51,330 nt of DNA from Spongiactinospora gelatinilytica. Its GTDB lineage: Bacteria > Actinomycetota > Actinomycetes > Streptosporangiales > Streptosporangiaceae. Position 1 is the first letter of the stretch. The number at the start of each line of letters is the position of its first letter. The notes beneath the pieces are model-generated. The model worked only from the letters and a program-made list of their open reading frames with translations. It did not search any database and was not told the origin of the DNA. A program made the position numbers and the translations under genes. The DNA is taken from NCBI RefSeq assembly GCF_003236385.1, contig NZ_POUA01000009.1, forward strand, positions 1 through 51,330, read 5' to 3'. Shown here piece after piece: positions 15,548 to 24,132 of this stretch.

Positions 15548-15578
15548 CTCCGCTTTGTTGACTGTAACCTAAGCGGAG
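15548..15578. promoter_or_regulatory. Palindromic operator between monooxygenase and TetR
   Basis: CTCCGCTT (15548-15555) and AAGCGGAG (15571-15578) form a perfect 8-bp inverted repeat with a 15-nt centre, midway in the 90-bp divergent gap. The size and location fit a TetR dimer site controlling both genes. TTGACT at 15558-15563 inside it could be a -35 for tetR. Confidence 0.6.
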
Positions 15579-15610
15579 AAGAATCGTCCAGTTCGAGAGG
15601 CGGCCGAGAC

Positions 15611-16252
15611 GTGGCAGGTACGACACCGCGGCTGCGCGCGGACGCCCGCCGTAACCGGGATCTGATCGTCACGGCCGCTCAGCGGCTGTTCCTGGAGCAG
15701 GGCATCGACGTTCCGCTGGATGAGGTGGCCCGCCAGGCGGGCGTGGGCATCGGCACGCTCTACCGCCGCTTCCCCGACCGCGACGCCCTGCTGCGCGCCG
15801 TGGCGGAGGACACCCTGCGACGCCTGGCCGACCTCGTCGAGGCCGCTCGCCGGGAGGAGCCCGACGCCTGGCACGCGCTGTGCCGCTTCCTGCGCTCCTG
15901 CGCGGAGCTACGGCTCGGCGAGCTGGCGGCCAGGCTCGATCCCCACCTGCACCGGCAGATGCGCACCGGTCAGGACCTGGACGAGATCCGGCAACGAGTG
16001 ATCGCCACGGTCCTGGAGCTGGCCGCGCGCGCCCAGGCGGACGGGGCGCTGCGCGCGGACGCCGGGCCCCTGGACATCGCCATGCTCATGACCCTGCACG
16101 TCTACGCTCCGGCCAACGTGTCCGGCGACCAGGCCATGCGCCGGATGGTGGACATCATGCTGGACGGCCTGCGCGCCGGCGGCGGAGCCGTCCTGCCCGG
16201 GGCCCCGTCCACCGACGTCGACCTGCGTCGCTACACGGCCGTGGAACCCTGA
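15611..16252 (+). CDS. TetR/AcrR-family regulator
   Basis: 213 residues from GTG 15611. The N-terminal TetR domain is complete: 'DARRNRDLIVTAAQRLFLEQ', then 'VARQAGVGIGTLYRRFPDRD'. The C-terminal ligand-binding half includes 'RLDPHLHRQMRTGQDLDEIR' and a hydrophobic core. It is transcribed away from the FAD monooxygenase and very probably represses it. The ligand is unknown. Confidence 0.92.
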   Translation: MAGTTPRLRADARRNRDLIVTAAQRLFLEQGIDVPLDEVARQAGVGIGTLYRRFPDRDALLRAVAEDTLRRLADLVEAARREEPDAWHALCRFLRSCAELRLGELAARLDPHLHRQMRTGQDLDEIRQRVIATVLELAARAQADGALRADAGPLDIAMLMTLHVYAPANVSGDQAMRRMVDIMLDGLRAGGGAVLPGAPSTDVDLRRYTAVEP

Positions 16253-16258
16253 CACGTG

Positions 16259-17326
16259 TCACAGGCCATAGGCGGTCAGGACGCCCCCGGCGTAGGCGGC
16301 GATCGGCGCCGCAACGTGTTCGGCGTCGCGGTGGACGCCGCGCAGGGTGTTGGAGGCGAAGGAACGCTGGAACTCCAGTCCGACGTAGCCGAGCCCGAGG
16401 TGAGTGGTGGACAGGCCGCCGGCGTGCAGGGGCAGCCCCGCCTCGTCGAGGGCGCCGAGCGGAGCCAGGTAGTCCAGGCGCGGCAGGTAGCCGGTCGCGT
16501 AGATCACCGTATCGACGCGCTCGCGTTCGCCGTCGGCCCAGATGAGCCGGTCGCCGTCGAAGGCGGTGAACATCGCACGGCGCCGCAGACGGCCGTCGCC
16601 CAGGGCGGCGGCGTAGTCGCCGGTGTCCATGACCAGCGTGCCGCTCGCGACGCGGGCCAGCCAGGCGGGCGGGAGCCGGTCGAAACCGGTGGTGGTGTGC
16701 CAGTGGTGCACGTCCTGGCCGCCGACGATCTGCGGCATGAGCTGCAGCGGCCGACGTGAGGCGATGGTGACGTCGGCCACCGCGGCCAGTTCGTAGGCGA
16801 CCTGGACGGCGGAGTTGCCGCCGCCGACCACCACGACGCGCCGCCCGGCGTAGTGCTTGGGGTTGCGGTAGCCGGCCACGTGCAGGGCTTGCCCGGGGTA
16901 GCCGTCCTGGCCGGGCAGGGCGGGGGTGTAGGGGTTGCCGAAGGAGCCGCTGGCCGCGATCACGCCCATGGCGTGAAGGGTCTCCCCGGCGGCGGTGTGG
17001 ACGAGGAAGCCGCCCGCGCCGTCGGCTTCCACCGCGGTGACACGGGTGCCGGTACGGATCTCGACGTCCAGGCCGTCGGCGTAGCGCCGCAGGTAGGCGA
17101 CGACCTCATCGCGGGTGGGGTAGCGGTCACCGTCGCCGGGGAAGTCCTGGCCGGGCATGGCGCTGTAGCGGGCGGGCGAGAACAGGGTGAGGCTGTCGTA
17201 GTAGCCGGCCCAGGAGCCGGTGGGCGTCGGGCCGGCCTCGACGATGACGGGGGTGCGCCCGGCGGCGCGCAGCGCGCGGGCGGTGGCGAGGCCGGACTGG
17301 CCGGCGCCGATGACGATGGTGTCCAT
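16259..17326 (-). CDS. ArsO-like flavin-containing monooxygenase
   Basis: 355 residues. An FAD motif lies at the N-terminus, 'TIVIGAGQSGLATARALRAA', and an NADPH-binding motif near residue 165, 'RRVVVVGGGNSAVQVAYELA'. The C-terminal 'VIYATGYLPRLDYL' is the usual ATG(Y/W) motif of this class. Related genes (arsO) occur in actinomycete arsenic clusters, and a Cys-rich ArsR regulator is divergent from it at 17380, which supports that link. The physiological reaction is not established; a non-arsenic substrate is possible. The 3' ends of this gene and tetR are only 6 bp apart. Confidence 0.88.
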   Translation of the reverse strand: MDTIVIGAGQSGLATARALRAAGRTPVIVEAGPTPTGSWAGYYDSLTLFSPARYSAMPGQDFPGDGDRYPTRDEVVAYLRRYADGLDVEIRTGTRVTAVEADGAGGFLVHTAAGETLHAMGVIAASGSFGNPYTPALPGQDGYPGQALHVAGYRNPKHYAGRRVVVVGGGNSAVQVAYELAAVADVTIASRRPLQLMPQIVGGQDVHHWHTTTGFDRLPPAWLARVASGTLVMDTGDYAAALGDGRLRRRAMFTAFDGDRLIWADGERERVDTVIYATGYLPRLDYLAPLGALDEAGLPLHAGGLSTTHLGLGYVGLEFQRSFASNTLRGVHRDAEHVAAPIAAYAGGVLTAYGL

Positions 17327-17379
17327 GCCGCAGAATCATATCTTCATATCCGGAAATGACAATACGATAGAATCGCGCC

Positions 17380-17721
17380 ATGCAGACGACAGGCGGCGGC
17401 ATCCAGCTCACCGACGCGGCGCGCGGCTTCCTCAAGGCCCTGGCCAGCGACACCCGCCAGCAGATCCTGTTCCTGTTCGAGGGCGGGGTGGAGCTGACCG
17501 TGAGCGAGGTGGCCGAGCGCTTGTCGCTGGCCCAGTCGGCCACCTCCACGCACCTGGCGACGCTGCGTGAGGGCGGGGTGCTCACCTCCCGGCGCGAGTG
17601 GAAGACCGTCTACTACCGCGCCGACCCCGACGGGGTGCGGCGGGCGCTGGCCGATCTGCAGGTGGCCTTGGCCGCGTGCTGCCCGCCGGGCGATGGCGCC
17701 TCTGTCGGTGGTTGCGGCTGA
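17380..17721 (+). CDS. ArsR-family regulator 3
   Basis: 113 residues. Winged-helix ArsR fold with the recognition helix in 'LSLAQSATSTHLATLREGGV' and the wing 'REWKTVYYRADPDG'. It lacks the CVCDL sensor of the other two; instead the C-terminus has Cys-Cys and a final Cys ('AACCPPGDGASVGGCG'). This suggests a different metal(loid) site, like C-terminal As(III) sensors. It is divergent from the ArsO-like gene with a 53-bp gap and probably controls it. Confidence 0.9.
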   Translation: MQTTGGGIQLTDAARGFLKALASDTRQQILFLFEGGVELTVSEVAERLSLAQSATSTHLATLREGGVLTSRREWKTVYYRADPDGVRRALADLQVALAACCPPGDGASVGGCG

Positions 17722-17722
17722 C

Positions 17723-17751
17723 CGGGCCGGAGACCGTCGCAGCCCGGCCCG
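17723..17751. terminator. GC hairpin after arsR3
   Basis: CGGGCCGG and CCGGCCCG form a perfect 8-bp stem with a 13-nt loop, starting 2 nt after the arsR3 stop. No T-run is present. Confidence 0.5.
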
Positions 17752-18025
17752 TACCGCGACCGGCACGCCCAGGCTCCTGACGGACATCGGCTCACGCGAG
17801 GTCAGCGAATGCGCGTTCCGGCTGCTGCGGTGGATCTCCGGCCGCCAGGAACATGGCCGCGTCTGGGATGTCACCGCCGGGTGGTTGCCTCGCTTCAGCC
17901 ACTGTGACCTGGGAAAACTCCCCTAAGCAGGAGGGCGGCCCTCACCCCCGGGGTCTTGGCGGCCGAAGGTACGACCCAAGCGGCCCGGGGGATGCGATGA
18001 AGCCAGGGACAGCGGGGACTTCCAG
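17752..18025. other. No gene recognised
   Basis: Several frames are open but none shows a domain. A plus-strand piece around 17780-17900 looks mildly protein-like ('LLTDIGSREVSECAFRLLRW') and could be another remnant. It lies between arsR3 and the broken ferritin-like gene. Confidence 0.35.
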
Positions 18026-18362
18026 ATGAAGACGATAAGAGAGTACGTGGACACGGCGATCCTCTCATCAGAGGATCTCAAGGGCGCGTTGCAACTGGCG
18101 ATGCGATTGGAGTTCGCCACGATCCCGCCGTACCTCTGCGCGGAATGATCGGTCAAGGACTTCTCCCACCATGCCAGGCGCGCCCTGCATCGGATCGTCG
18201 TCCAGGAGATGTACCACTTCGCGCTGGCCGGGAACCTGCTCACGGCGGTCGGCGGCACGCCGTCACTGGCCCACGCCGATTTCCTGCCCGTCTACCCGGC
18301 CGACGAACTGCCCGGCGGCATCCCGCCGGTCGGCATCAGGCCGCTGGTCAAGGACCAGCTCG
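18026..18362 (+). pseudogene. Ferritin-like (VioB/IPP-dimer-synthase-type) protein, nonsense and truncation
   Basis: The reading frame starts at ATG 18026 and gives 'LKGALQLAMRLEFATIPPYL', then a TGA at 18146-18148 where the family has Trp (E-W-S-V-K). It continues in frame with 'VVQEMYHFALAGNLLTAVGG' and 'PVYPADELPGGIPPVGIRPL'. The paired E-x-x-H type iron ligands (Glu in 'LEFATIPPY', 'QEMYH') mark it as a ferritin-like domain of the VioB type. At about 18362 the homology stops and an unrelated SDR sequence begins, so it has both a nonsense codon and a 3' truncation. Confidence 0.7.
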
Positions 18363-18762
18363 CGGTTGCGCGCAGGCCGTGGTGGAGGTGATGCGCTCGA
18401 CGGACGGCGGGTCGATCACCCACATCGCCTCCATCGAGGGAAGCCACCCCGCCCGGCAGCACGCGCACTACTGCTCGTCCAAGGCGGCCGTCATCATGCA
18501 CGCCCGTAGCGCGGCCATCGAGTACGCGCCGCTGGGCATCCGCGTCAACGTCGTCTCCCCGGGACTGATCGACAAGCCCGGCCTGGAGGAGGAGTGGCCC
18601 GACGGGGTCCGCCGCTGGGAGTCCGCCGCCCTGCTGCGGCAGAGGCCGGCCCCAGGACATCGGCGATGCCTGCGTCTTCCTCGCCTCGCCGATGGCCGAA
18701 TGGGTGACCGGTCACAACCTGGTGGTGGACGGCGGCGTTTCCTCCGCACCCGCCTGGTAGCC
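18363..18762 (+). pseudogene. SDR oxidoreductase, 3' fragment with frameshift
   Basis: The region encodes the C-terminal two-thirds of a short-chain dehydrogenase/reductase: 'GSITHIASIEGSHPARQHAH', the catalytic 'YCSSKAAV' (Tyr and Lys), and 'GIRVNVVSPGLIDKPGLEEE'. After about 18640 the frame shifts, and the next frame carries the usual ending, 'DIGDACVFLASPMAEWVTG' and 'NLVVDGG'. The NAD(P)-binding N-terminus is missing and is replaced by the ferritin-like remnant. Confidence 0.75.
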
Positions 18763-18869
18763 ACGAATCGCGTCGGCCCGGCCTTTCCCATCGCAGGCGG
18801 CATCACCGTGATGTGACCGCATCGGTCGAGAGACCAGAGGGACGGCACCGAGCCGCGCGGTCCCGGCCC

Positions 18870-19102
18870 GAGCTGTTCCACGTGAGCGTCATCCGCTTCA
18901 ACGAGGCGGCGGGCGCGCCACGTCGCTACCGGCCCCCTCATCCACCCGTGTGGACGAGTTCGTACGCGGGGTGACGCTACGCGGCGTCCACGCGACCAGG
19001 CGTCGGCAGACCGGGTCCGGCATCGATGCCGCCTGTGGTCAGCTCCACGCCAAGTACCTCGCCGGAGCCGAACCGATCCCTGTCGCGCCCCGGCGCGGCT
19101 GA
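18870..19102 (+). pseudogene. RlmN/Cfr-like radical SAM methyltransferase, C-terminal fragment
   Basis: Two frames joined by a one-base shift near 18935 give 'FHVSVIRFNEAAGAP' and then 'GVHATRRRQTGSGIDAACGQ'. The 'IDAACGQL' ending is diagnostic of the RlmN/Cfr family (the C-terminal catalytic Cys that forms the methyl-transfer thioether). The radical SAM core is missing. It could come from a housekeeping RlmN or a Cfr/Clb-type resistance paralogue; the neighbouring ABC-F remnant favours the second, by inference. Confidence 0.6.
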
Positions 19103-19122
19103 CAGAAGAAAAGAGATCACCC

Positions 19123-19218
19123 ATGTCCACGAAATCCGCCATCACGTTCCGCCATCTGACCTTCAAATGGCCGGACGGCACCGTCCTCGAACTCGGCGAG
19201 GCGCCCACCGGCAAGTAG
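19123..19218 (+). pseudogene. ABC-F-type ATPase, N-terminal remnant
   Basis: 31 codons start at ATG 19123 and stop at 19218. 'ITFRHLTFKWPDGTVLE' resembles the first strand region of ABC-F proteins (ribosome-protecting ATPases), ending before the Walker A motif. A strong terminator hairpin follows at once, so the deletion removed everything between the start and the terminator. Confidence 0.45.
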
Positions 19219-19223
19219 ACGGG

Positions 19224-19256
19224 TGCGGCCAGGTGAACTCACAGCACCTGGCCGCA
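19224..19256. terminator. Strong hairpin terminator
   Basis: TGCGGCCAGGTG (19224-19235) and CACCTGGCCGCA (19245-19256) form a perfect 12-bp stem with a 9-nt loop, 5 bp after the ABC-F remnant stop. Confidence 0.7.
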
Positions 19257-19683
19257 TCGTGCAGGGATTCACCTCAGAGGCTTGCGGCTTCGGTTCGCAG
19301 GGCCTCGGCGACCAGAAGCGTCCGCCCACCCCGCGTTTACGCGCATCCTCAATGGCCTGCCACTCTTCAGCCACAGGATCGGTCGACCTGTCGGAGAACT
19401 CTACACTGCACAATGTAATTCCTGCGGCAAGGATCACAGCGTCGGTCACAACGTTGTAGCCTTCTACCGTGGCCCTGTATTCGTCCTTGCGCAGCACCTT
19501 CCGCAGGCAGCTCGAAATAAGTAAGGGTATGCACGAAAAGGAGAGAGCCTTCGTTGTCACGCCGACAACGCGCTTCTTCGACCGGACGGGCGACATTGAT
19601 ATTCCCTATGGAAGTGGATGCGTCGAAATCAGAGTAAAAAGATATCCCGCCATCAATATCTCTCACATCGAGGGCACCGACGA
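19257..19683. other. AT-richer stretch with no confident gene
   Basis: From about 19380 to 19660 the base composition is visibly lower in GC than the surroundings. On the minus strand one frame reads 'GYNVVTDAVILAAGITLCSV' and 'EEWQAIEDARKRG', and on the plus strand another gives 'FFDRTGDIDIPYGSGCVEIR'; both look partly protein-like but neither has a recognised domain or a clean start. I infer a foreign or decayed fragment and cannot choose the strand. Confidence 0.35.
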
Positions 19684-20145
19684 CTATGCGGGATTGGCGG
19701 CCCTGCCTTCGGTGCTGATGAGGACGACGGTGGAATCCGGGCCGACGGGCAGGGCGTGCCGGTGTTCGGTCAGGGCCGCGCGGGCTCCGGCGAGGGCGGC
19801 GGCGCCGCATGGGCCGGAGGAGACGCCGAGGGCGGCCGGCTTTCCCGCCGCGGCGGCGGTGTCCGCGTCCGTCACGGTGATCGCGGCGTCGAGTCCGCCT
19901 CGCAGGTACGGCCAGGCCAGGGCGGAGGGAGTGCGCAGTTGAGTCCGGCCATGGAGGTCCGGCCCGTCACCAGGGTGATCTGCCGGCGCCGGGTGAGGCT
20001 CTCCAGCAGACAGGCCGCGGCGACGGGTTCCACCGAGAGCAGGGCCGGGGCGAGGCCGTCGGGGCGGCTGCGGTAGTGGGTGACCGCGGCCTGGGGGAGC
20101 GAGCCGACGCCGACGGGGATGGCCACCAGTGCGGGGCATGCGGCG
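19684..20145 (-). pseudogene. PLP enzyme (diaminopropionate ammonia-lyase-like), 3' fragment with frameshift
   Basis: The minus strand reads 'VAIPVGVGSLPQAAVTHYRS' and 'LLSVEPVAAACLLESL' up to 'MAGLNC'. After a one-base loss it continues in the next frame with 'TPSALAWPYLRGGLDAAITV' and 'GVSSGPCGAAALAG', ending with 'VVLISTEGRA'. This is the C-terminal part of a fold-type II PLP enzyme of the diaminopropionate ammonia-lyase type. The Lys-bearing N-terminal half is absent; the sequence breaks into a TetR remnant near 20140. Confidence 0.7.
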
Positions 20146-20233
20146 CGCCCTGCCGGACGCGGAGGCCGCGGAGATCGTCGACAACGGCGTCGAGATGTGG
20201 CTGCGCTGCTACCGCACCCGCTCGCCGGGATGA
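20138..20233 (+). pseudogene. TetR-family regulator, C-terminal fragment
   Basis: 31 codons give 'LPDAEAAEIVDNGVEMWLRC', the usual end of a class of actinomycete TetR regulators, then stop. No DNA-binding domain is present. It is back-to-back with the PLP-enzyme fragment and overlaps it slightly. Confidence 0.5.
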
Positions 20234-20444
20234 TCCGCCTCCATGTCAGGTGCCGCAGTAGTTCTCACTGGCGGGACGGCCTCGCCTGCCCGGGCCGGCG
20301 GCTTGGGCTGCTACGCAACCGAGGCATGCTGGAGAGCCACACCGCAGGCGGACCGATCCTGTTACCTTCTCCCGTTGGCATTCGTCATGGGTGCGACGAC
20401 CGAGAACGAGCGGTCATCGCACCGACGAGTGAATCGAGAACAGG

Positions 20445-20535
20445 ATGCTGACCAACGTCATGTACGTGACGATCTACGTCACCGACCAGGATCGCGCGCT
20501 GGATTTCTACACCGAGGGGCTCGGCCTGGACCGGA
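20445..20535 (+). pseudogene. VOC/glyoxalase-family protein, N-terminal fragment
   Basis: ATG 20445 starts 'MLTNVMYVTIYVTDQDRALD' then 'FYTEGLGLD', the first beta-alpha unit of a vicinal oxygen chelate protein. At about 20535 the homology ends and sigma-factor sequence begins in another frame. Confidence 0.65.
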
Positions 20536-21109
20536 TGAGCAGGTCGCGCTGGCCGATTCGGTGGGCTTCGCGCTGCTCGTCGTACTCGACTCGCTCACTC
20601 CGAGCGAGCGCCTGGCGTTCGTCCTGCACGACATCTTCGCGGTCCCGTTCCGCGACATCGGCAAGATCCTTGGCAAGTCCCCCGATGCCACCAAGATGAT
20701 CGCCAGCCGCGCCCGCCGCAAGGTCCAGGCCGTGGACCGGCCGGCGGGCTCCGGCCGCGAGCGCCAAGAGGTCGTCCGGGCATTCCGCACGGCGGCCCTC
20801 AGCGGCGACTTCGAAGCGCTCCTGCGTGTCCTCGACCCGAACGTGAAGCTCACCGTCGACACCCCCGCCGGCATGGTCGTCACCATCGGCGCCACCGAGG
20901 TCGCCACCGGTGCCCGCATGTTCTCCGGCGAGGTCGCCCGCCAGCGACCCGTGCTGGTCAACGGCATCCCGGGTCACATGTCGTGGCGTCCCGACGGAAC
21001 CCCTCTGTCCGTCATCGCTTTCACCGTCACCGAAGGCCGGATCACCGGCATCCATGTCCTTGTCGACCCGGCCAGACTCGCCGCGATCGGTATGGCCGCT
21101 CCGGCCTGA
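20536..21109 (+). pseudogene. ECF sigma factor (SigJ/ECF41-like), N-terminally truncated
   Basis: The frame gives sigma region 4, 'VLDSLTPSERLAFVLHDIFA' and 'IGKILGKSPDATKMIASRAR', followed by a SnoaL/NTF2-like C-terminal domain ('VVRAFRTAALSGDFEALLRV', 'GRITGIHVLVDPARL'). This is the SigJ/ECF41 architecture. Sigma region 2 and the linker are missing, replaced by the VOC fragment, so the product could not bind core polymerase normally. An open frame from 20243 covers it, but its first 90 codons are not sigma-like. Confidence 0.7.
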
Positions 21110-21425
21110 GCCGGTGTGTCAGGGGCGTGTCCGCCGCGCGCTCCCCGGTGCTCGCTTCGGCGCCCGGCCGGTGGAGGGACAGAGGGGCTTCCATGGCATG
21201 GCGTTGATGGCCTGGAGTTCCTTGCCGGTGGTCGTCGGGCGCAGGTGGATGGGGCGGACCGAACAGCCGGTCACCGGCGCCTGAAGACGCGGTCGACGTC
21301 GGCGTCGGTGGAGATCAGGTTTCCTCGGGTGGAAGGGCACTCCTGACCTTGGGCGGCGACAGGCGGCGATGGCCGGCGGGCAAGCCCGCCTCGGGGACCA
21401 AGCGGGGCATCTCTCTCGAACACGA
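21110..21425. other. No gene recognised
   Basis: A minus-strand piece around 21271-21330 ends in a protein-like tail ('NLISTDADVDRVFRRR'), and another lies near 21190-21290, but neither has a recognisable domain or a start. Probably further remnants between the sigma fragment and the AraC gene. Confidence 0.35.
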
Positions 21426-22397
21426 TCAGATGCTTCGGGCACGGGCGGCGGCGCGGTACTCGCTGGGTGACAGACCTGTCTCGCGGCGGAACACACGGCT
21501 GAAATCCGCGGGTTGGGCGAAGCCCCAGCGCGCGGGGATGGCGGCGATGGGCACATGCCCCAGGGCGGGATCGGCCAGGTCGCGCTTGCAGTGGTCCAGG
21601 CGCCGGGTGCGGAGGTGGGCGCCGACGGACGTGTCGTGGTGCTGCTGGAAGATCCGGTGCAGGTAGCGCACGGAGATGTGGTGGGCGGCGGCGATGGCCG
21701 CGGGGTCCAGGTCCGGGCGGTGCAGGTTCTCCTCGATGAACGACAAGATGCGCAACACCAGCAGATCGGCCCGGGATGCCGGCGATGGGTCGTCGTCGTC
21801 GAGGTGGTGGGCCAGCACCGCGACGGTGAGGTCGACCGCGGTGCGCCCGAGGCGCGGCATGTCGAACGGCGTGTAGTCGATCCGGTCCTCGGTCAGCGTG
21901 GTCATGAACTGGGCGAGCAGCCGGCCGATACCGCCGGTGGCGGGGAGCGGGACCGCGAGCAGCCGGGCCACGTGAGCTGCGGGTAACGGTAACAGGCGCT
22001 TGGGGAATTGCAGGACGATCGTCGACGCCTTCGCGGGGCCACTGCACGACGCCTCGAACGGCTGTGAGCTGTCATAGAGCACCAGCTCACCTGGGTGTAC
22101 CAGGGCATGCGTACGGTTCTGCTCGATCCCCTGCCGCCCGGCGCGGATGAAGGCCATCTGGTAGTGCTCCGGGTCTGATCGCCGGATCAATCGAGGCGTC
22201 CGAATGGAGGAGAGATTAGTATAGGACATTGCCGTGATATGGGCTGCCCCTAAAGGCATCACGTCGAGTCGTGCGGCGAATGCGGAGGGGTTATCGATGT
22301 GGAACCTCGTGGCCACCAATGCGGACGAGGTGACGTGCCGCCATCCCTCTACGCGCTCGCTGACAGGCATAACCGAAGTATCGAAGACCGCTTGCAT
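21426..22397 (-). CDS. AraC-family regulator (AraC-binding-like N-domain)
   Basis: 323 residues from ATG 22397, with GGAGG 5 nt before it. The N-terminal half is an AraC-binding-like (FeaR-type) cupin: 'VERVEGWRHVTSS'-like opening, then 'VHPGELVLYDSSQPFEASCS'. The C-terminal ~100 residues contain two HTH units, with 'IAAAHHISVRYLHRIFQQ' and 'PARWGFAQPADFSRVFRRET' followed by 'GLSPSEYR'. It resembles the AraC regulator at 36700 in layout. No catabolic operon is adjacent, so its targets may have been lost. Confidence 0.9.
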   Translation of the reverse strand: MQAVFDTSVMPVSERVEGWRHVTSSALVATRFHIDNPSAFAARLDVMPLGAAHITAMSYTNLSSIRTPRLIRRSDPEHYQMAFIRAGRQGIEQNRTHALVHPGELVLYDSSQPFEASCSGPAKASTIVLQFPKRLLPLPAAHVARLLAVPLPATGGIGRLLAQFMTTLTEDRIDYTPFDMPRLGRTAVDLTVAVLAHHLDDDDPSPASRADLLVLRILSFIEENLHRPDLDPAAIAAAHHISVRYLHRIFQQHHDTSVGAHLRTRRLDHCKRDLADPALGHVPIAAIPARWGFAQPADFSRVFRRETGLSPSEYRAAARARSI

Positions 22398-23398
22398 GAG
22401 ACCTCCAGGCCGCGCATTTCCTTCGGGAGAAGCGTGCCACCGCCGGACAGGCGGCGCTAGTGCACTCAATGCGCGGAGCACTGCGCTTACTGCTGATGAC
22501 ATGGGTGCCGTTGCCGCAGAAAATTTACTACAGAAAGTAGCCGATCAAGTGAGATCGGACTATTGAGCTGATCGCCTGGTGCGGCCGTTCGCCAAAACTG
22601 GGTGCGTCCAGGGAAAGTGCTGCAGGTCAGGCATCCGGGGAAGCGAAGAGCACTTAACGGCTCACAAATGCAGGGGGAGATCATTCGGCATGCGGCCAGC
22701 GTAACAAGGAAACCCTTCCGGCGAGGTCAGCCGCCGAAGGATGGACATCATCCGCAAAGCCACGGCGCTGATGATCACACCATCGGCCTCAGTCGCGACA
22801 GCAAGAACCGAAAGGCAGGTGTCCCGCCGTCACATCCGATCAAAGGAAAAAGCTCACATGTCCATCGCTGGGGCGAAAGACGGCCTTCAAGGCCGCCCCG
22901 GCGGCGACCTCCGGCCCCGCCACTGTCACGGAGCGCGACACCTGGCGTCCCTATGGCAACACGACTTCGATCACCTCCAGGTCCAGCATGTGGCGGCGCG
23001 CCGGCACCCGGGCCATCGTCACCAGCGTGTTGGCGCAGGTCTGCGCGATCAGATCGCCGGGCGGGGCCGGACGCGCCCTCACGCAGGGGCCAAGGTGAAT
23101 TCGGTGGGAGTTCTCAACGGCACACTCCTCAGTAGATCTTCGAGCGTCTGAACCCCAGCTCATCGAGACGAAGCGAATCCTGCGGTCGCACCCACGATGT
23201 TCCAGAAAGCCCGCCGACGGTCGGCGCACCGGCTCACGCGGTTCCTGGGCCGCCACCGATTCCTCACCGAGTGGCGACACCTGGCCGACCCAGCGCTCAC
23301 GGGAACCTCCCTGGAGTCGTCGACGGCAAGCCATTGACGCCCTCAATCAGATAGTGGACGACACGCCGATCATACGGAAACCGAAACAGGAGGAAGCG
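22398..23398. other. 1-kb region without a confident gene
   Basis: It contains a small hairpin CCGATC-aagtga-GATCGG at 22541-22558 and an AT-richer segment around 22480-22860. A minus-strand stretch near 22951-23100 has strong G/C at third positions and reads 'NTLVTMARVPARRHMLDLEV', ending at 22951; it may be the C-terminus of a lost gene. A plus-strand frame with an AAGGAAAAAG-like site before ATG 22859 is also open but unrecognised. Confidence 0.35.
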
Positions 23399-23880
23399 TT
23401 GAAACGAATAACGGCCGGCATCGGCTCATCGGCCTGATCATGTTCACCGCGCTACCCGCCGCCGCAAACGTTCCTGCCAACCGGATCATCGAAACCGGGC
23501 AGTACAGCGTCACGTCGGAGGCACGCTACTACAGTGCGGGCGAGCTCATCGCGCTGACGCTGGTTCCTTATGGCGACAGCAGAAATGCCATCAACGGCGA
23601 CCTGGTGTTCTGCAAAACGAGCAGCGGCTGCAAGGATGCCATCTGGACGGATGTCGTCAAAGCGAACCACGACTATGCGCAGGAACGCTACAACGTTGGT
23701 CAGACGGGCTACTACTGGTTCCGGCTGAGGTGCACGGGCGGCGGAGAGCGACCACCACCTGCCACGGACGCGGCACCATGGACGACGTCGGATAACGAAA
23801 TCGGTGGCCTGGCTCGCAGGCACGTCACTTCGGCATCGCAGCGTCCGAGACCAGCGATGGCAGCGGTGGTACCCAACTGA
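23399..23880 (+). CDS. Small secreted protein, possible frameshift in the signal peptide
   Basis: AGGAGG stands 5 nt before TTG 23399, which opens 'KRITAGIGSSA' and then hits a stop. One base over, the frame continues as a hydrophobic 'LIGLIMFTALPAAANVPANR', followed by a compact domain with two Cys ('LVFCKTSSGCKDAIWTDVVK'), 'GQTGYYWFRLRCTGGG' and a low-complexity tail. The likely original product is an exported protein of about 150 residues with a cleavable signal. As written, only ATG 23440 starts the main frame, giving a truncated signal. No family recognised. Confidence 0.5.
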
Positions 23881-23882
23881 TC

Positions 23883-23917
23883 GACCCCGGCGGCGGCTTC
23901 CATCAGCCGCCGGGGTC
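23883..23917. terminator. Strong hairpin terminator
   Basis: GACCCCGGCGGC (23883-23894) and GCCGCCGGGGTC (23906-23917) form a perfect 12-bp stem with an 11-nt loop, 2 bp after the secreted-protein stop. This indicates that the upstream gene was, at least originally, a transcribed unit. Confidence 0.75.
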
Positions 23918-24132
23918 TCAACGGATGCCACCGCCGCACCGGTGCTGCGCGACGAGCCGGTCTCCGGTACGTGCCGTATACGCCGTCGTCGTGTCCCATG
24001 TCCCGCGACCGCGGTCACTCGACTACCGCCGCAGCCGCTGGCCTGGCACCACCAACCCTCATCTGCCGATCGACCAGATGAGCGCGCACGGCATCCACTG
24101 GTTCCGTTGACGACTGAGGGCGAAACGGCTTG

